Shown piece by piece: positions 47,193 to 56,286 of a stretch of DNA of 64,000 bases (position 1 is the first letter of the stretch; each line of letters begins with the position of its first letter). A program made the position numbers and the translations under genes. The DNA is from Thalassospira lucentensis. Lineage in GTDB: Bacteria > Pseudomonadota > Alphaproteobacteria > Rhodospirillales > Thalassospiraceae. Below the pieces are notes generated by a model that searched no databases, was not told the DNA's origin, and was given only the letters and a program-made list of their open reading frames with translations. Location of the stretch: assembly GCF_001613805.1 (NCBI RefSeq), contig NZ_LPVY01000025.1, positions 110,503-174,502 on the forward strand. Direction: 5' to 3'.

Positions 47193-48935
47193 ATGTTTGA
47201 TCGCCTTAAAAAAGAACATATCGTCGCAAGGGACGATTTCAACCGCTGGAAAGTCCCGCCAGCATCCATTGCCATCCATCTTTGCATCGGCTCGGTCTAT
47301 GCTTGGTCGATTTTCAACCCGCCTTTGGTCAAGGAATTCGGTGTTGTTGCCGCAAGTTCCGGTGACTGGGGGCTGCAATCTGTCGTCTGGATTTTCTCGG
47401 TTGCGATTGTCTGCCTTGGTCTTGCGGCGGCATTCGGTGGCAAGTGGCTTGAAGAAGTCGGTCCACGTATGGTTGGCGTTGTTGCTGCCTGCTGCTGGGG
47501 CGGGGGCTTCATTATTGGTGGTCTTGGCATTGCCAGCCATCAGCTTTGGCTGGTTTATCTTGGTTACGGTGTGATTGGCGGGGCCGGTCTTGGTCTTGGC
47601 TATGTATCGCCGGTTTCAACGCTGATCCGCTGGTTCCCGGACCGGCGCGGTATGGCAACCGGTATGGCCATCATGGGCTTTGGCGGGGGAGCGATGATCG
47701 CAACACCGATCAAGGAGGGTTTGCTTTCATTCTTCTACAAGGTGCCGGAATATCTTGGCCCGGAAAGTGCTGTTAACCTGGTGACCGAAGGCGGCAAACG
47801 CATGGCCGAAGTCGGTGGCCAGATGGTCGAAGTCGTGATTGCAGGTGCAGCCCAGGTGGCATCGGCGCCGGTTCCGATCGAGGAAGGTGTTTATGTTGCG
47901 GGTACCGGTAATACCGGTGCATCGGCAACCTTCATCACGCTTGGTGTGGCCTATTTCATTGTCATGATCATTGCGGCATTCTCGTATCGTGTCCCGCGTG
48001 AAGGCTGGCTGCCGGCAGGCTGGACACCGCCAACGGGCGAAGAAGCCTCCAAGCGGATGATCACCCAGAAAAACGTCCATATCGATCAGGCACTTAAAAC
48101 CCCGCAATTCTACATGCTGTGGATCGTTCTGTGCTTTAACGTGACGGCGGGTATCGGGGTAATTGGTGTTGCCAAAACCATGATGACGGAAATCTTTGGC
48201 AGCACGCTGCCGCTGATTGTCAATTCCGGTTTTGCTGCGACCTATGTCTTCATGATTTCGGTCTTTAACATGTGCGGCCGGTTCTTCTGGGCATCGACCT
48301 CGGACTATATCGGGCGCAAGAACACCTATTACTGCTTCTTCATTCTTGGCATCATCCTTTATCTGTCGATCCCATATGCTGCGGGGCAGGTCAGTGTGAA
48401 CCCGGTCGTTACGTGGCTTGTGATGTTCTATGGCGCAACCATGATCATTTTCACCATGTATGGCGGCGGTTTTGCGACCATTCCGGCCTATCTTGCCGAT
48501 GTTTTCGGTACCAAATATGTCGGTGGCATCCATGGCCGTCTTCTGACCGCATGGAGTGTTGCGGGCGTGCTAGGGCCGGTTGCCATCACCCAGTTGCGTC
48601 AGACCTCGGTCGGGAACTCGGTCAAGGAACTGGCGGCCAAGATTGATCCGGCAGCGTTTCAGGCAAAGTTCGGTGCCGGTATGGATCAGCTTGATCAGCT
48701 GATTGCTGCCAAAACCGTTACCATTGGCCGTCTGATGGAAATCGCCCCTGCCGGGACGGTTGATCCGACGCCGAGCCTTTATAACACCACCATGTATGCC
48801 ATGGCGGCCCTGCTGGTGATTGGCCTGATTGCCAACGCACTGGTCAAGCCTATCCATGACAAGCATTACATGGAAACCGCGGCCGAGCCTGCAAAGCCGA
48901 CACCGTCTGGCCGCGAGGCAACGTCCGAAGCGTAG
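47193..48935 (+). CDS. OFA-family MFS antiporter (oxalate/formate type)
   Basis: A 580-residue major facilitator protein of the OFA family, whose founder OxlT exchanges oxalate for formate. The family opening is clear: SIAIHLCIGSVYAWSIFNPPL near residue 25-45, then GLGLGYVSPVSTLIRWFPDRRGMATG near 130-155. About twelve helices are visible. An insertion of roughly 80 residues (about 175-250, rich in Gly, Ala, Val, Glu) sits between helices 6 and 7, explaining a length above the usual 400-450. A second hydrophilic stretch occurs before the last helix. The ATG at 47193 follows GGGAGGAAAAACACAA; the longer frame from 47085 starts before the predicted transcription start region. The NAD-formate dehydrogenase next door suggests formate or oxalate as substrate. 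Confidence 0.87.
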   Translation: MFDRLKKEHIVARDDFNRWKVPPASIAIHLCIGSVYAWSIFNPPLVKEFGVVAASSGDWGLQSVVWIFSVAIVCLGLAAAFGGKWLEEVGPRMVGVVAACCWGGGFIIGGLGIASHQLWLVYLGYGVIGGAGLGLGYVSPVSTLIRWFPDRRGMATGMAIMGFGGGAMIATPIKEGLLSFFYKVPEYLGPESAVNLVTEGGKRMAEVGGQMVEVVIAGAAQVASAPVPIEEGVYVAGTGNTGASATFITLGVAYFIVMIIAAFSYRVPREGWLPAGWTPPTGEEASKRMITQKNVHIDQALKTPQFYMLWIVLCFNVTAGIGVIGVAKTMMTEIFGSTLPLIVNSGFAATYVFMISVFNMCGRFFWASTSDYIGRKNTYYCFFILGIILYLSIPYAAGQVSVNPVVTWLVMFYGATMIIFTMYGGGFATIPAYLADVFGTKYVGGIHGRLLTAWSVAGVLGPVAITQLRQTSVGNSVKELAAKIDPAAFQAKFGAGMDQLDQLIAAKTVTIGRLMEIAPAGTVDPTPSLYNTTMYAMAALLVIGLIANALVKPIHDKHYMETAAEPAKPTPSGREATSEA

Positions 48936-48949
48936 TACCAAACCCCGGA

Positions 48950-49012
48950 GCCGGTCGGCTTAACTCCGACCGGCGCCAAAGGGTCCGGGTATGTCTGTCT
49001 GTCCCCGGACCC
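48950..49012 (+). terminator. Two consecutive GC-rich hairpins
   Basis: Hairpin 1: GCCGGTCGG (48950-48958) with its exact complement at 48966-48974. Hairpin 2: GGGTCCGGG (48981-48989) pairs with CCCGGACCC (49004-49012). Neither is followed by a T-run, so termination would be of a non-canonical kind, or they protect the mRNA end. Confidence 0.5.
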
Positions 49013-49189
49013 GTCTGGACATGAAAGTGCATCAATGTCATGTCCGCTCCTGTTGCAGGATTAACCCCTCGGTTTTTATGGCCTTTCGGGTTATCCTGCG
49101 ATCAGGACATCCGCCCCGTAAATGGTGTCCATCAATCACATAAAGTGCGCCACCATATTGGGGTTTTCCCGAAAGGCGCCGGATACGCC

Positions 49190-50083
49190 ATGATCGATAA
49201 ACTCGAAATGTTTATGGTGCTTGCCCGCGAGCAGCATTTTGGTCACGCCGCCGAGGAATGCGGTGTGACACAGCCAACCCTTTCCAGTGCCCTGCGCCAG
49301 CTTGAAGACCATTTGGGGGTGGTGCTTGTGCGGCGCGGCTCACGGTATCAGGGGTTAACGCCCGAAGGTGAACGGGTTCTGGAATGGGCGCGTCATATTG
49401 TCGGCAGTTCGCGGTCAATGCGCGATGAAATGCGTGCCATGCGCTTTGGGCTGACCGGACAGGTGCAGATTGCGGTGATCCCTACGGCACTTTCGATGGT
49501 GCATGAATTGACGACCCCGTTTCGCGAAAAGCATCCGGATGTGACCTTTGCGGTATTGTCGCGGACATCGACTGAAATACAGGCATTGCTTGATAATCTT
49601 CAAATCGATGTCGGCATTACCTATCTGGATAACGAGCCGCTTGGCCGGGTGACATCGATCCCGCTTTATTATGAACGCTATCACCTTGTGACGTCGAATT
49701 TCGATGATATCGGGGACCGCGAAAGCATCACCTGGCGGGAGGCGGCAGAGTTTCCGTTATGTTTGCTGACACCCGATATGCAGAACCGGCGGATTATCAA
49801 TCAGCATCTGACCGAGGCAGGCGCGCGCGTTAGTCCGACGCTTGAAAGTGATTCGATGATTGCCCTGTTTACCCACGTTCATACGGGGAACTGGGCCAGC
49901 ATCATGCCGGTCAAGATGGTCAAGGAATTCAGCATGCGTGATCGGGTCAAATCGATCCCGATTGTCGATCCCGATGCATCGCATCTGGTGGGTATGATTG
50001 CGGCGAAGCGCGAGCCGGCGACACCGGTTGTGTCCGCATTGCTGAAAGAGGCCAAACAGATTTCGGAACTTGAACTGGCCTGA
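49190..50083 (+). CDS. LysR-family regulator of the formate dehydrogenase operon
   Basis: A 297-residue LysR protein: helix-turn-helix at about 18-40 (HAAEECGVTQPTLSSALRQL), then the effector-binding domain from about residue 90. It lies directly upstream of, and in the same direction as, the fds genes, as FdsR does in Cupriavidus-type fds operons; on that basis I infer that it controls fdsGBAD-fdhD, perhaps in response to formate. The ATG at 49190 begins MIDKLEMF, the normal LysR opening; a start at 49040 would add 50 unrelated residues. A T-N11-A palindrome lies just after the gene in the fdsG promoter gap. Confidence 0.88.
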   Translation: MIDKLEMFMVLAREQHFGHAAEECGVTQPTLSSALRQLEDHLGVVLVRRGSRYQGLTPEGERVLEWARHIVGSSRSMRDEMRAMRFGLTGQVQIAVIPTALSMVHELTTPFREKHPDVTFAVLSRTSTEIQALLDNLQIDVGITYLDNEPLGRVTSIPLYYERYHLVTSNFDDIGDRESITWREAAEFPLCLLTPDMQNRRIINQHLTEAGARVSPTLESDSMIALFTHVHTGNWASIMPVKMVKEFSMRDRVKSIPIVDPDASHLVGMIAAKREPATPVVSALLKEAKQISELELA

Positions 50084-50092
50084 TAGCGGCTT

Positions 50093-50109
50093 GATAGGTT
50101 TTCGCTATC
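50093..50109. promoter_or_regulatory. Candidate LysR box before fdsG
   Basis: GATAG-N7-CTATC, a perfect inverted repeat that also fits T-N11-A (T at 50095, A at 50107). It lies 98-114 bases before the fdsG start, in the only sizeable gap between regulator and operon. Confidence 0.5.
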
Positions 50110-50206
50110 GCGTAACGGGATGCCTTTATTGAACCGGCGGCGGCAATCACCGACACTGGCTGGAATAACAAATAATTCAATAGACTGCTAAGTGAGAGAG
50201 GCTTGC

Positions 50207-50686
50207 ATGTCTTTAACCGAGACGACCGAGGAAATATCCATCCGCGTCGGCACCATCTGTGATGGGCTGTCCGGACTTGAAGGCCCGCTTTTGCCGATCC
50301 TGCATGAGGTGCAGGAAGAATTCGGCTTTATTCCCGAAGGCGCGCTTCAGACCATTGCCAAAAAACTGAACCTTAGCCGGGCAGAAGTCCACGGGGTTGC
50401 CAGTTTCTATCATGACTTCCGGGAAGGAAAGCCGGGCAAACATGTGATCAAAATCTGCCGTGCCGAGGCCTGTCAGGCGATGGGGGCCGATGATGTCGGT
50501 GACCATGCACGGCGCAAACTGAAAGTCGACTGGTCGGAAACGACCAGCGACAAGAATGTGACGCTGGAGCCGGTCTTCTGCCTTGGGCTTTGTGCCTGCG
50601 CACCGGCGGCCATGGTTGATGGCAAGGTTGTCGGCCGGGTAAACAAGGATCGTCTTGATCGCATCCTGAGCGAGGTGGGATCATGA
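50207..50686 (+). CDS. fdsG: NAD-dependent formate dehydrogenase, gamma subunit
   Basis: A 159-residue subunit homologous to NuoE of complex I; it holds a [2Fe-2S] cluster that passes electrons within the soluble NAD-linked formate dehydrogenase. Ligands are visible as Cys in CRAEACQAMG (near residue 84-89) and in FCLGLCACAPA (near 124-130). The helical opening LLPILHEVQEEFGFIPEGAL and AEVHGVASFYHDF are standard for the family. ATG at 50207 has GAGAGG upstream; an in-frame GTG at 50192 is less likely. Its stop overlaps the start of fdsB (ATGA). Confidence 0.95.
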   Translation: MSLTETTEEISIRVGTICDGLSGLEGPLLPILHEVQEEFGFIPEGALQTIAKKLNLSRAEVHGVASFYHDFREGKPGKHVIKICRAEACQAMGADDVGDHARRKLKVDWSETTSDKNVTLEPVFCLGLCACAPAAMVDGKVVGRVNKDRLDRILSEVGS

Positions 50687-52239
50687 CAGTCAAGATTTAC
50701 GTCCCGCTTGATTCCGGTTCTGTTGCCCTTGGTGCGGACGACGTGGCAAAGGCGATTTCCGCCGAAGCGATCAAACGCGGTGAAGATGTCCAGATCGTGC
50801 GTAACGGTTCGTTTGGCATGTACTGGCTGGAGCCGATGGTCGAGGTCGAAACATCGCGCGGGCGTCTGGCTTATGGCCCAATTGCGGTCGAGGATGTCGA
50901 CAGCCTGTTTGACGCCGGTTTCCTGAACGGTAGTGATCATAAACGTTTCCTTGGCCACACGCAGGATATCCCGTTCCTGAAGGCGCAGACGCGCCTGACC
51001 TTCCAGCGGTGCGGCATTATTGATCCCGTGTCGCTTGACGATTACCGTGCCAATGACGGACTCAAGGGGCTTGAAAATGCCCTTGGGATGACGTCCGAGG
51101 ATATCGTCAAGGCGGTTACGGATTCAGGCCTTCGCGGTCGCGGTGGTGCCGGTTTCCCGACGGGTATCAAATGGAATACCGTGCGTCAGGCGCCTGGTGA
51201 TCAGAAATACATCGTCTGTAATGCCGACGAAGGCGACAGCGGCACGTTTGCTGATCGCATGATCATGGAGGGCGAGCCGTTTGTCCTGATCGAAGGGATG
51301 ATCATTGCCGGTCTCGCGACCGGGGCGACCAAGGGATATGTCTATACCCGGTCGGAATATCCCGATGCGATCCGCATCATGAACGAAGCGATAGAAGTCG
51401 CACGAGCAAACAAACTGCTGGGGCCCAAGGTTCTGGGATCGGATTACACGTTCGACATGGAAGTCCGCATGGGGGCGGGGGCCTATGTCTGCGGCGAGGA
51501 AACCTCGCTTTTGAACAGTATGGAAGGCAAGCGGGGCGTTGTCCGCGCCAAGCCACCCCTTCCGGCCCTTGAGGGCTTTATGGGGCGGCCGACGGTTGTT
51601 AACAACGTTATCTCGTTGTGCTCGGTGCCGGTGATCCTTGAAAAGGGTGCGGAATATTACCGTGATTTCGGCATGGGCCGTTCGCGCGGGACCATTCCGA
51701 TCCAGATCGCGGGCAATGTCAAACATGGCGGCCTTTATGAAACGGCGTTTGGCCTGACACTTGGTGAAATCGTTGATCAGATCGGCGGTGGCACGGCAAG
51801 CGGCCGCCCGGTCAAGGCGGTTCAGGTCGGTGGTCCGCTGGGCGCGTATTTCCCGCGCGAACTGTTTGAGACACCATTTGATTACGAGGCATTCGCCAAG
51901 GCGGATGGCCTGATCGGTCATGCCGGTGTCGTCGTGTTTGACGACAGTGTCGACATGATGAAACAGGCCCGTTTTGCCATGGAATTCTGTGCGATTGAAT
52001 CGTGTGGAAAATGCACGCCATGCCGCATCGGGTCAACACGCGGCACCGAAGTTGTCGACAAGATCGCACGCGGTGAAGATCCCGAAATGCAGAAGGAACT
52101 TCTGGCCGACCTGTGTGAAACGATGAAGTTCGGGTCGCTATGCGCGCTGGGCGGGTTTACCCCCTATCCGGTGATGAGCGCACTGACCCATTTCCCTGAT
52201 GATTTCAAGCCCCATGCGCTTGATATAGCCGCGGAGTGA
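50683..52239 (+). CDS. fdsB: NAD-dependent formate dehydrogenase, beta subunit
   Basis: A 518-residue NuoF-like subunit that binds FMN and NAD and carries a [4Fe-4S] cluster; it is the site of NAD reduction. The nucleotide/FMN region shows LRGRGGAGFPTGIKW near residue 148-162 and NADEGDSGTFADR near 178. GAGAYVCGEETSLLNS follows near 265. The cluster ligands are ESCGKCTPCRIG near 440 and a later Cys in SLCALGG. The N-terminal 110 residues form the usual thioredoxin-like extension of FdsB. Overlaps fdsG by four bases and is followed by fdsA after six. Confidence 0.95.
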   Translation: MTVKIYVPLDSGSVALGADDVAKAISAEAIKRGEDVQIVRNGSFGMYWLEPMVEVETSRGRLAYGPIAVEDVDSLFDAGFLNGSDHKRFLGHTQDIPFLKAQTRLTFQRCGIIDPVSLDDYRANDGLKGLENALGMTSEDIVKAVTDSGLRGRGGAGFPTGIKWNTVRQAPGDQKYIVCNADEGDSGTFADRMIMEGEPFVLIEGMIIAGLATGATKGYVYTRSEYPDAIRIMNEAIEVARANKLLGPKVLGSDYTFDMEVRMGAGAYVCGEETSLLNSMEGKRGVVRAKPPLPALEGFMGRPTVVNNVISLCSVPVILEKGAEYYRDFGMGRSRGTIPIQIAGNVKHGGLYETAFGLTLGEIVDQIGGGTASGRPVKAVQVGGPLGAYFPRELFETPFDYEAFAKADGLIGHAGVVVFDDSVDMMKQARFAMEFCAIESCGKCTPCRIGSTRGTEVVDKIARGEDPEMQKELLADLCETMKFGSLCALGGFTPYPVMSALTHFPDDFKPHALDIAAE

Positions 52240-52244
52240 GAACG

Positions 52245-55124
52245 ATGTCCTTGGTAAAAGAAGTCGACTACGGAACCCCCGCCGCCAAATCCGAAAAGAC
52301 CGTGACGATCAATGTTGACGGATTTGATGTGACCGTGCCCGAAGGCACGTCGATCATGCGGGCCTCGATGGAGGCGGGTATTCAGGTACCGAAACTGTGC
52401 GCAACCGATATGGTCGATGCGTTTGGTTCGTGCCGCCTGTGTCTGGTCGAAATCGAAGGTCGCAACGGCACCCCGTCATCCTGCACGACCCCGGTCGCGG
52501 ATGGCATGGTGGTCCATACCCAGACCGAACGGCTCAAGAAAATCCGCAAAGGTGTTATGGAACTTTATATTTCCGATCACCCGCTGGATTGCCTGACCTG
52601 TGCGGCGAATGGCGATTGTGAACTGCAGGATATGGCCGGTGCGGTTGGCCTGCGCGATGTGCGTTATGGTTATGATGGGGGCAACCACGTCAAGACCCGC
52701 CAGAATGGCGAAGAAAACCCGCGTTACATGGCCAAAGACGAGAGCAACCCGTATTTCACCTATGACCCGTCGAAATGTATCGTCTGTTCACGTTGTGTGC
52801 GGGCATGCGAGGAAGTGCAGGGAACCTTTGCCCTGACGATTGAGGGACGCGGTTTTGAAAGCCGGGTGTCGCCGGGCATGCACGAAAACTTCCTGGATTC
52901 AGAATGCGTGTCGTGCGGTGCCTGTGTTCAGGCCTGCCCGACGGCGACGCTTCAGGAAAAATCGGTGATCGAAATCGGTCAGCCGGAACATTCGGTCGTG
53001 ACCACATGTGCCTATTGCGGGGTTGGCTGTTCGTTCAAGGCGGAAATGCGTGGTGATGAGCTGGTGCGCATGGTGCCGTACAAGGATGGCAAGGCCAATC
53101 GCGGGCATTCATGCGTCAAGGGACGGTTTGCCTATGGCTATGCCAGCCACAAGGACCGTATCCTCAACCCGATGATCCGCGAAAACACATCCGATCCGTG
53201 GCGCGAAGTCAGTTGGGAAGAAGCCCTTCGTTACACCGCCGATAAATTCCGTTCCATTCAGGAAAAATACGGCAAGGCCGCGATTGGCGGGATCACGTCA
53301 TCGCGCTGCACGAACGAGGAAACCTTCCTTGTGCAGAAGCTGATCCGGGCCGGGTTTGGCAATAACAACGTTGATACCTGTGCACGTGTCTGCCATTCGC
53401 CGACCGGCTATGGCCTTAAGACCACATTCGGGACATCGGCTGGGACGCAGGATTTTGACAGTGTCGAGCACACAGATGTCGTGATCCTGATCGGGGCCAA
53501 CCCGACGGACGGGCACCCTGTTTTTGCATCGCGCCTCAAAAAGCGGCTGCGTCAGGGGGCAGAACTGATCGTGATTGATCCGCGTCGTATTGATCTGGTG
53601 CGCACGCCGCATATCAAGGCCGCAGTTCATCTGGCATTGCGTCCGGGCACCAATGTTGCGGTTCTGACGTCGCTTGCACATGTGATCGTGACCGAAGGCC
53701 TGTTTGACGAGGCGTTCATTCGCGAACGGTGCGATTGGGACGAGTTCCAGGATTGGGCAGCCTTTGTATCCGATCCGCAAAACAGCCCGGAAGAAGTCGA
53801 ACGCCAGTCCGGCGTTCCAGCAGAAACCCTTCGGAAGGCAGCGCGTATTTTTGCCCGCGGCGGCAATGGCGCTATTTATTACGGACTTGGCGTGACCGAG
53901 CACAGCCAAGGGTCGACTACCGTGATGGCGATTGCCAACCTTGCGATGGCGACGGGCAATATCGGACGTCCGGGCGTAGGGGTTAACCCGCTTCGCGGGC
54001 AGAATAATGTGCAGGGTTCGTGCGATATGGGATCGTTCCCGCACGAACTGCCGGGCTATCGTCATATTGCCGATGATGCGACGCGTGATGTGTTTGAAAA
54101 AATCTGGGGCGTCAAACTGGATGACGAACCGGGTCTTCGCATTCCGAACATGCTTGATGCTGCCGTCGAAGGCACATTCAAGGGTATCTATATTCAGGGT
54201 GAAGACATCCTGCAATCGGACCCGGATACCAAACATGTTGCTGCCGGTCTTGCCGCGATGGAATGCGTTGTGGTCCATGACCTGTTTTTGAACGAAACGG
54301 CAAATCATGCGCATGTGTTCCTGCCCGGTTCGACCTTCCTTGAGAAGGATGGGACATTTACCAATGCCGAACGTCGTATCAACCGTGTTCGCAAGGTGAT
54401 GAGCCCGAAAAACGGCTTTGCCGACTGGGAAGTCACGCAAAACCTTGCCCGTGCGATGGGACTTGATTGGAACTATACCCATCCGTCGCAGGTGATGGAT
54501 GAAATCGCACGGACCACACCAAGCTTCGCTGGGGTCAGTTATGACCTTCTGGAACGCGAGGGTTCTATACAGTGGCCGTGCAACGAGAAGGCCCCGCTGG
54601 GCACCCCGGTCATGCATATCGATGGCTTCGTGCGCGGCAAGGGCAAGTTTGTTGTGACCGAATATGTCGCAACCGATGAACGTACCGGTCCGCGCTTCCC
54701 GCTGTTGCTGACGACGGGACGTATTCTTTCGCAATACAATGTCGGGGCGCAGACCCGTCGGACGGCCAACAGCGCATGGCATAAGGAAGACCTGCTTGAA
54801 ATCCATCCCCATGATGCCGAACAGCGGGGCATTCGTGAAGGGGACTGGATCCGTCTGGCATCGCGGTCGGGTGAAACGTCGCTTCGCGCGACGATCACGG
54901 ACCGTGTTGCCCCCGGTGTGGTTTATACGACCTTCCACCATCCGGGCACACAGGCTAACGTGATCACCACCGATTATACCGACTGGGCAACCAACTGCCC
55001 GGAATACAAGGTTACCGCCGTTCAGGTTACGCCCAGCAACGGGCCGACCGAATGGCAGGTGGAATATGACAAGCAGGCCGAACAGGCGCGCCGGATACTT
55101 CCGCGTGTTGATGCGGCCGAATAG
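52245..55124 (+). CDS. fdsA: NAD-dependent formate dehydrogenase, catalytic alpha subunit
   Basis: A 959-residue molybdenum or tungsten bis-MGD enzyme that oxidises formate to CO2. The N-terminal NuoG-like part has a [2Fe-2S] domain (CATDMVDAFGSCRLC, Cys in SSCTTP), a His/Cys cluster segment (DHPLDCLTCAANGDCEL) and two ferredoxin-like [4Fe-4S] motifs (CIVCSRCVRAC and CVSCGACVQAC). A further cluster, CAYCGVGCSF, opens the catalytic domain near 250. The metal ligand is Cys in CARVCHSPTGYG, so this is the cysteine and not selenocysteine form. The C-terminal cofactor domain contains TTGRILSQYNVG. The ATG at 52245 follows GGAGTGAG. Full family length. Confidence 0.96.
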   Translation: MSLVKEVDYGTPAAKSEKTVTINVDGFDVTVPEGTSIMRASMEAGIQVPKLCATDMVDAFGSCRLCLVEIEGRNGTPSSCTTPVADGMVVHTQTERLKKIRKGVMELYISDHPLDCLTCAANGDCELQDMAGAVGLRDVRYGYDGGNHVKTRQNGEENPRYMAKDESNPYFTYDPSKCIVCSRCVRACEEVQGTFALTIEGRGFESRVSPGMHENFLDSECVSCGACVQACPTATLQEKSVIEIGQPEHSVVTTCAYCGVGCSFKAEMRGDELVRMVPYKDGKANRGHSCVKGRFAYGYASHKDRILNPMIRENTSDPWREVSWEEALRYTADKFRSIQEKYGKAAIGGITSSRCTNEETFLVQKLIRAGFGNNNVDTCARVCHSPTGYGLKTTFGTSAGTQDFDSVEHTDVVILIGANPTDGHPVFASRLKKRLRQGAELIVIDPRRIDLVRTPHIKAAVHLALRPGTNVAVLTSLAHVIVTEGLFDEAFIRERCDWDEFQDWAAFVSDPQNSPEEVERQSGVPAETLRKAARIFARGGNGAIYYGLGVTEHSQGSTTVMAIANLAMATGNIGRPGVGVNPLRGQNNVQGSCDMGSFPHELPGYRHIADDATRDVFEKIWGVKLDDEPGLRIPNMLDAAVEGTFKGIYIQGEDILQSDPDTKHVAAGLAAMECVVVHDLFLNETANHAHVFLPGSTFLEKDGTFTNAERRINRVRKVMSPKNGFADWEVTQNLARAMGLDWNYTHPSQVMDEIARTTPSFAGVSYDLLEREGSIQWPCNEKAPLGTPVMHIDGFVRGKGKFVVTEYVATDERTGPRFPLLLTTGRILSQYNVGAQTRRTANSAWHKEDLLEIHPHDAEQRGIREGDWIRLASRSGETSLRATITDRVAPGVVYTTFHHPGTQANVITTDYTDWATNCPEYKVTAVQVTPSNGPTEWQVEYDKQAEQARRILPRVDAAE

Positions 55125-55136
55125 GTGCGAAACATT

Positions 55137-55174
55137 GCCCGGCTTCATGATAGGATATCATCATGAAACCGGGC
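55137..55174 (+). other. Strong hairpin between fdsA and fdsD
   Basis: A long imperfect stem: GCCCGG at 55137 pairs with CCGGGC ending at 55174, and TTCATGAT pairs with ATCATGAA inside it, followed by GTTTTC. It lies 13 bases after the fdsA stop and 45 before fdsD. It could be a partial terminator or an mRNA 3'-end stabiliser that lowers fdsD-fdhD output relative to fdsGBA. Confidence 0.6.
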
Positions 55175-55219
55175 GTTTTCGTCCGTAAATCAAGAATTCT
55201 GGCGGGAGTTTAAACGCCA

Positions 55220-55444
55220 ATGGCACCTGACAAACTCGTCTATATGGCCAATCAGATCGCGACTTTTTTCAAATCCAAACCCCATGCCGAAGGCGTGGCT
55301 GGTGTGGCGGGGCATATCAGCGATTTCTGGGAACCACGGATGCGCAAGCAGCTTTTTGACATGATTGAAAGCGGTCATGAGGGCTTTCACCCGCTGGTGA
55401 TCGAAGCCGCACCATCGATTCGCAAGGTCAAACAACCGGCGTGA
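55220..55444 (+). CDS. fdsD: NAD-dependent formate dehydrogenase, delta subunit
   Basis: A 74-residue protein of the FdsD family, a small subunit or chaperone-like partner of soluble NAD-linked formate dehydrogenases. Family features: LVYMANQIATFFKS at the start, HISDFWEPRMRKQLFDMI in the middle and HPLVIEA near the end. It follows fdsA after the hairpin and its stop overlaps the GTG of fdhD. Confidence 0.92.
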   Translation: MAPDKLVYMANQIATFFKSKPHAEGVAGVAGHISDFWEPRMRKQLFDMIESGHEGFHPLVIEAAPSIRKVKQPA

Positions 55445-56253
55445 CAGCAGAAATGACATCAGCAAACCGCATCATTGATGGTCGTGACCATGACCCGGCG
55501 CGTGCCGTTGTGCGCGGCGATGGCGGTGATGATGCGCCGATTATTCTGCAGCCAGAAATTCCGGCTGCCCTGACATTCAACGGTAAATCCCATGCCGTGA
55601 TGATGGTATCACCCCACGATCTTGAAGATTTCATGATCGGTTTTGCCCTGTCCGAAGGCATTGCGGATCATGCGGGCCAGATCCGTTTGCGTGATGTACG
55701 CAAAACCCTGCAGGGATATGTGATCGAGGCGGACCTGGACGAAGACATTCTTGACCGGCTTGAAGTCCGTCAACGCACCCTTGAAGGGCGTTCAGGATGC
55801 GGGCTCTGCGGAGTGCAATCGCTTGATACGGTTGCGATGGACAAGATCGGCACCGTCGTGCCGGGTAATATGCCGCAGGATGTTGTTTTGCGCGCGATTG
55901 ATGCCCTTCCCGATCATCAGACACGCAACCGCGAAGGTGGTGGGCTTTTGCATGCCAGTGCCTTTGTTGATGCGACCGGCACCATTCGCATCGTGCGCGA
56001 AGATATCGGACGGCATAATGCACTGGACAAGGTGCTGGGGGCAGTGGCCCGTGAAGGCCTTGATAAAACGGGTGGGTTTATCCTGATGACCAGCCGCTGT
56101 TCCTATGAAATCGTCACCAAAACCGTGCAATGCGGAGTGGGCGGGCTTGTGACCCTTTCGGGACCGACATTAACTGCGGTCAATCTGGCGCGGCAGGCGG
56201 GATTGACGATGATTTGCCGCGAACGGCGCGGGTTGTTCCGGCGTTTTGCCTGA
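55441..56253 (+). CDS. fdhD: Formate dehydrogenase accessory sulfurtransferase FdhD
   Basis: A 270-residue FdhD (FdsC-type) protein that delivers sulfur to the bis-MGD cofactor before insertion into FdsA. The essential C-x-x-C is seen in SGCGLCGVQS near residue 119-124. Other family blocks are EDFMIGFALSEGI near 60, GGGLLHASAF near 160 and RHNALDKVLG near 190. The GTG at 55441 overlaps the fdsD stop; the ATG at 55453 is an alternative start four codons in. It ends the operon in the order G-B-A-D-fdhD, a swap of the last two genes compared with the fdsGBACD order known elsewhere. Confidence 0.94.
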   Translation: MTAEMTSANRIIDGRDHDPARAVVRGDGGDDAPIILQPEIPAALTFNGKSHAVMMVSPHDLEDFMIGFALSEGIADHAGQIRLRDVRKTLQGYVIEADLDEDILDRLEVRQRTLEGRSGCGLCGVQSLDTVAMDKIGTVVPGNMPQDVVLRAIDALPDHQTRNREGGGLLHASAFVDATGTIRIVREDIGRHNALDKVLGAVAREGLDKTGGFILMTSRCSYEIVTKTVQCGVGGLVTLSGPTLTAVNLARQAGLTMICRERRGLFRRFA

Positions 56254-56286
56254 GCCCGATCGGTGCGCCGGATCAGTTAGGCGGGA

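Noticed and set aside
53298..55148. 616-codon minus-strand frame opposite fdsA
   Set aside because: fdsA motifs are continuous on the plus strand; the opposite frame has no family features.
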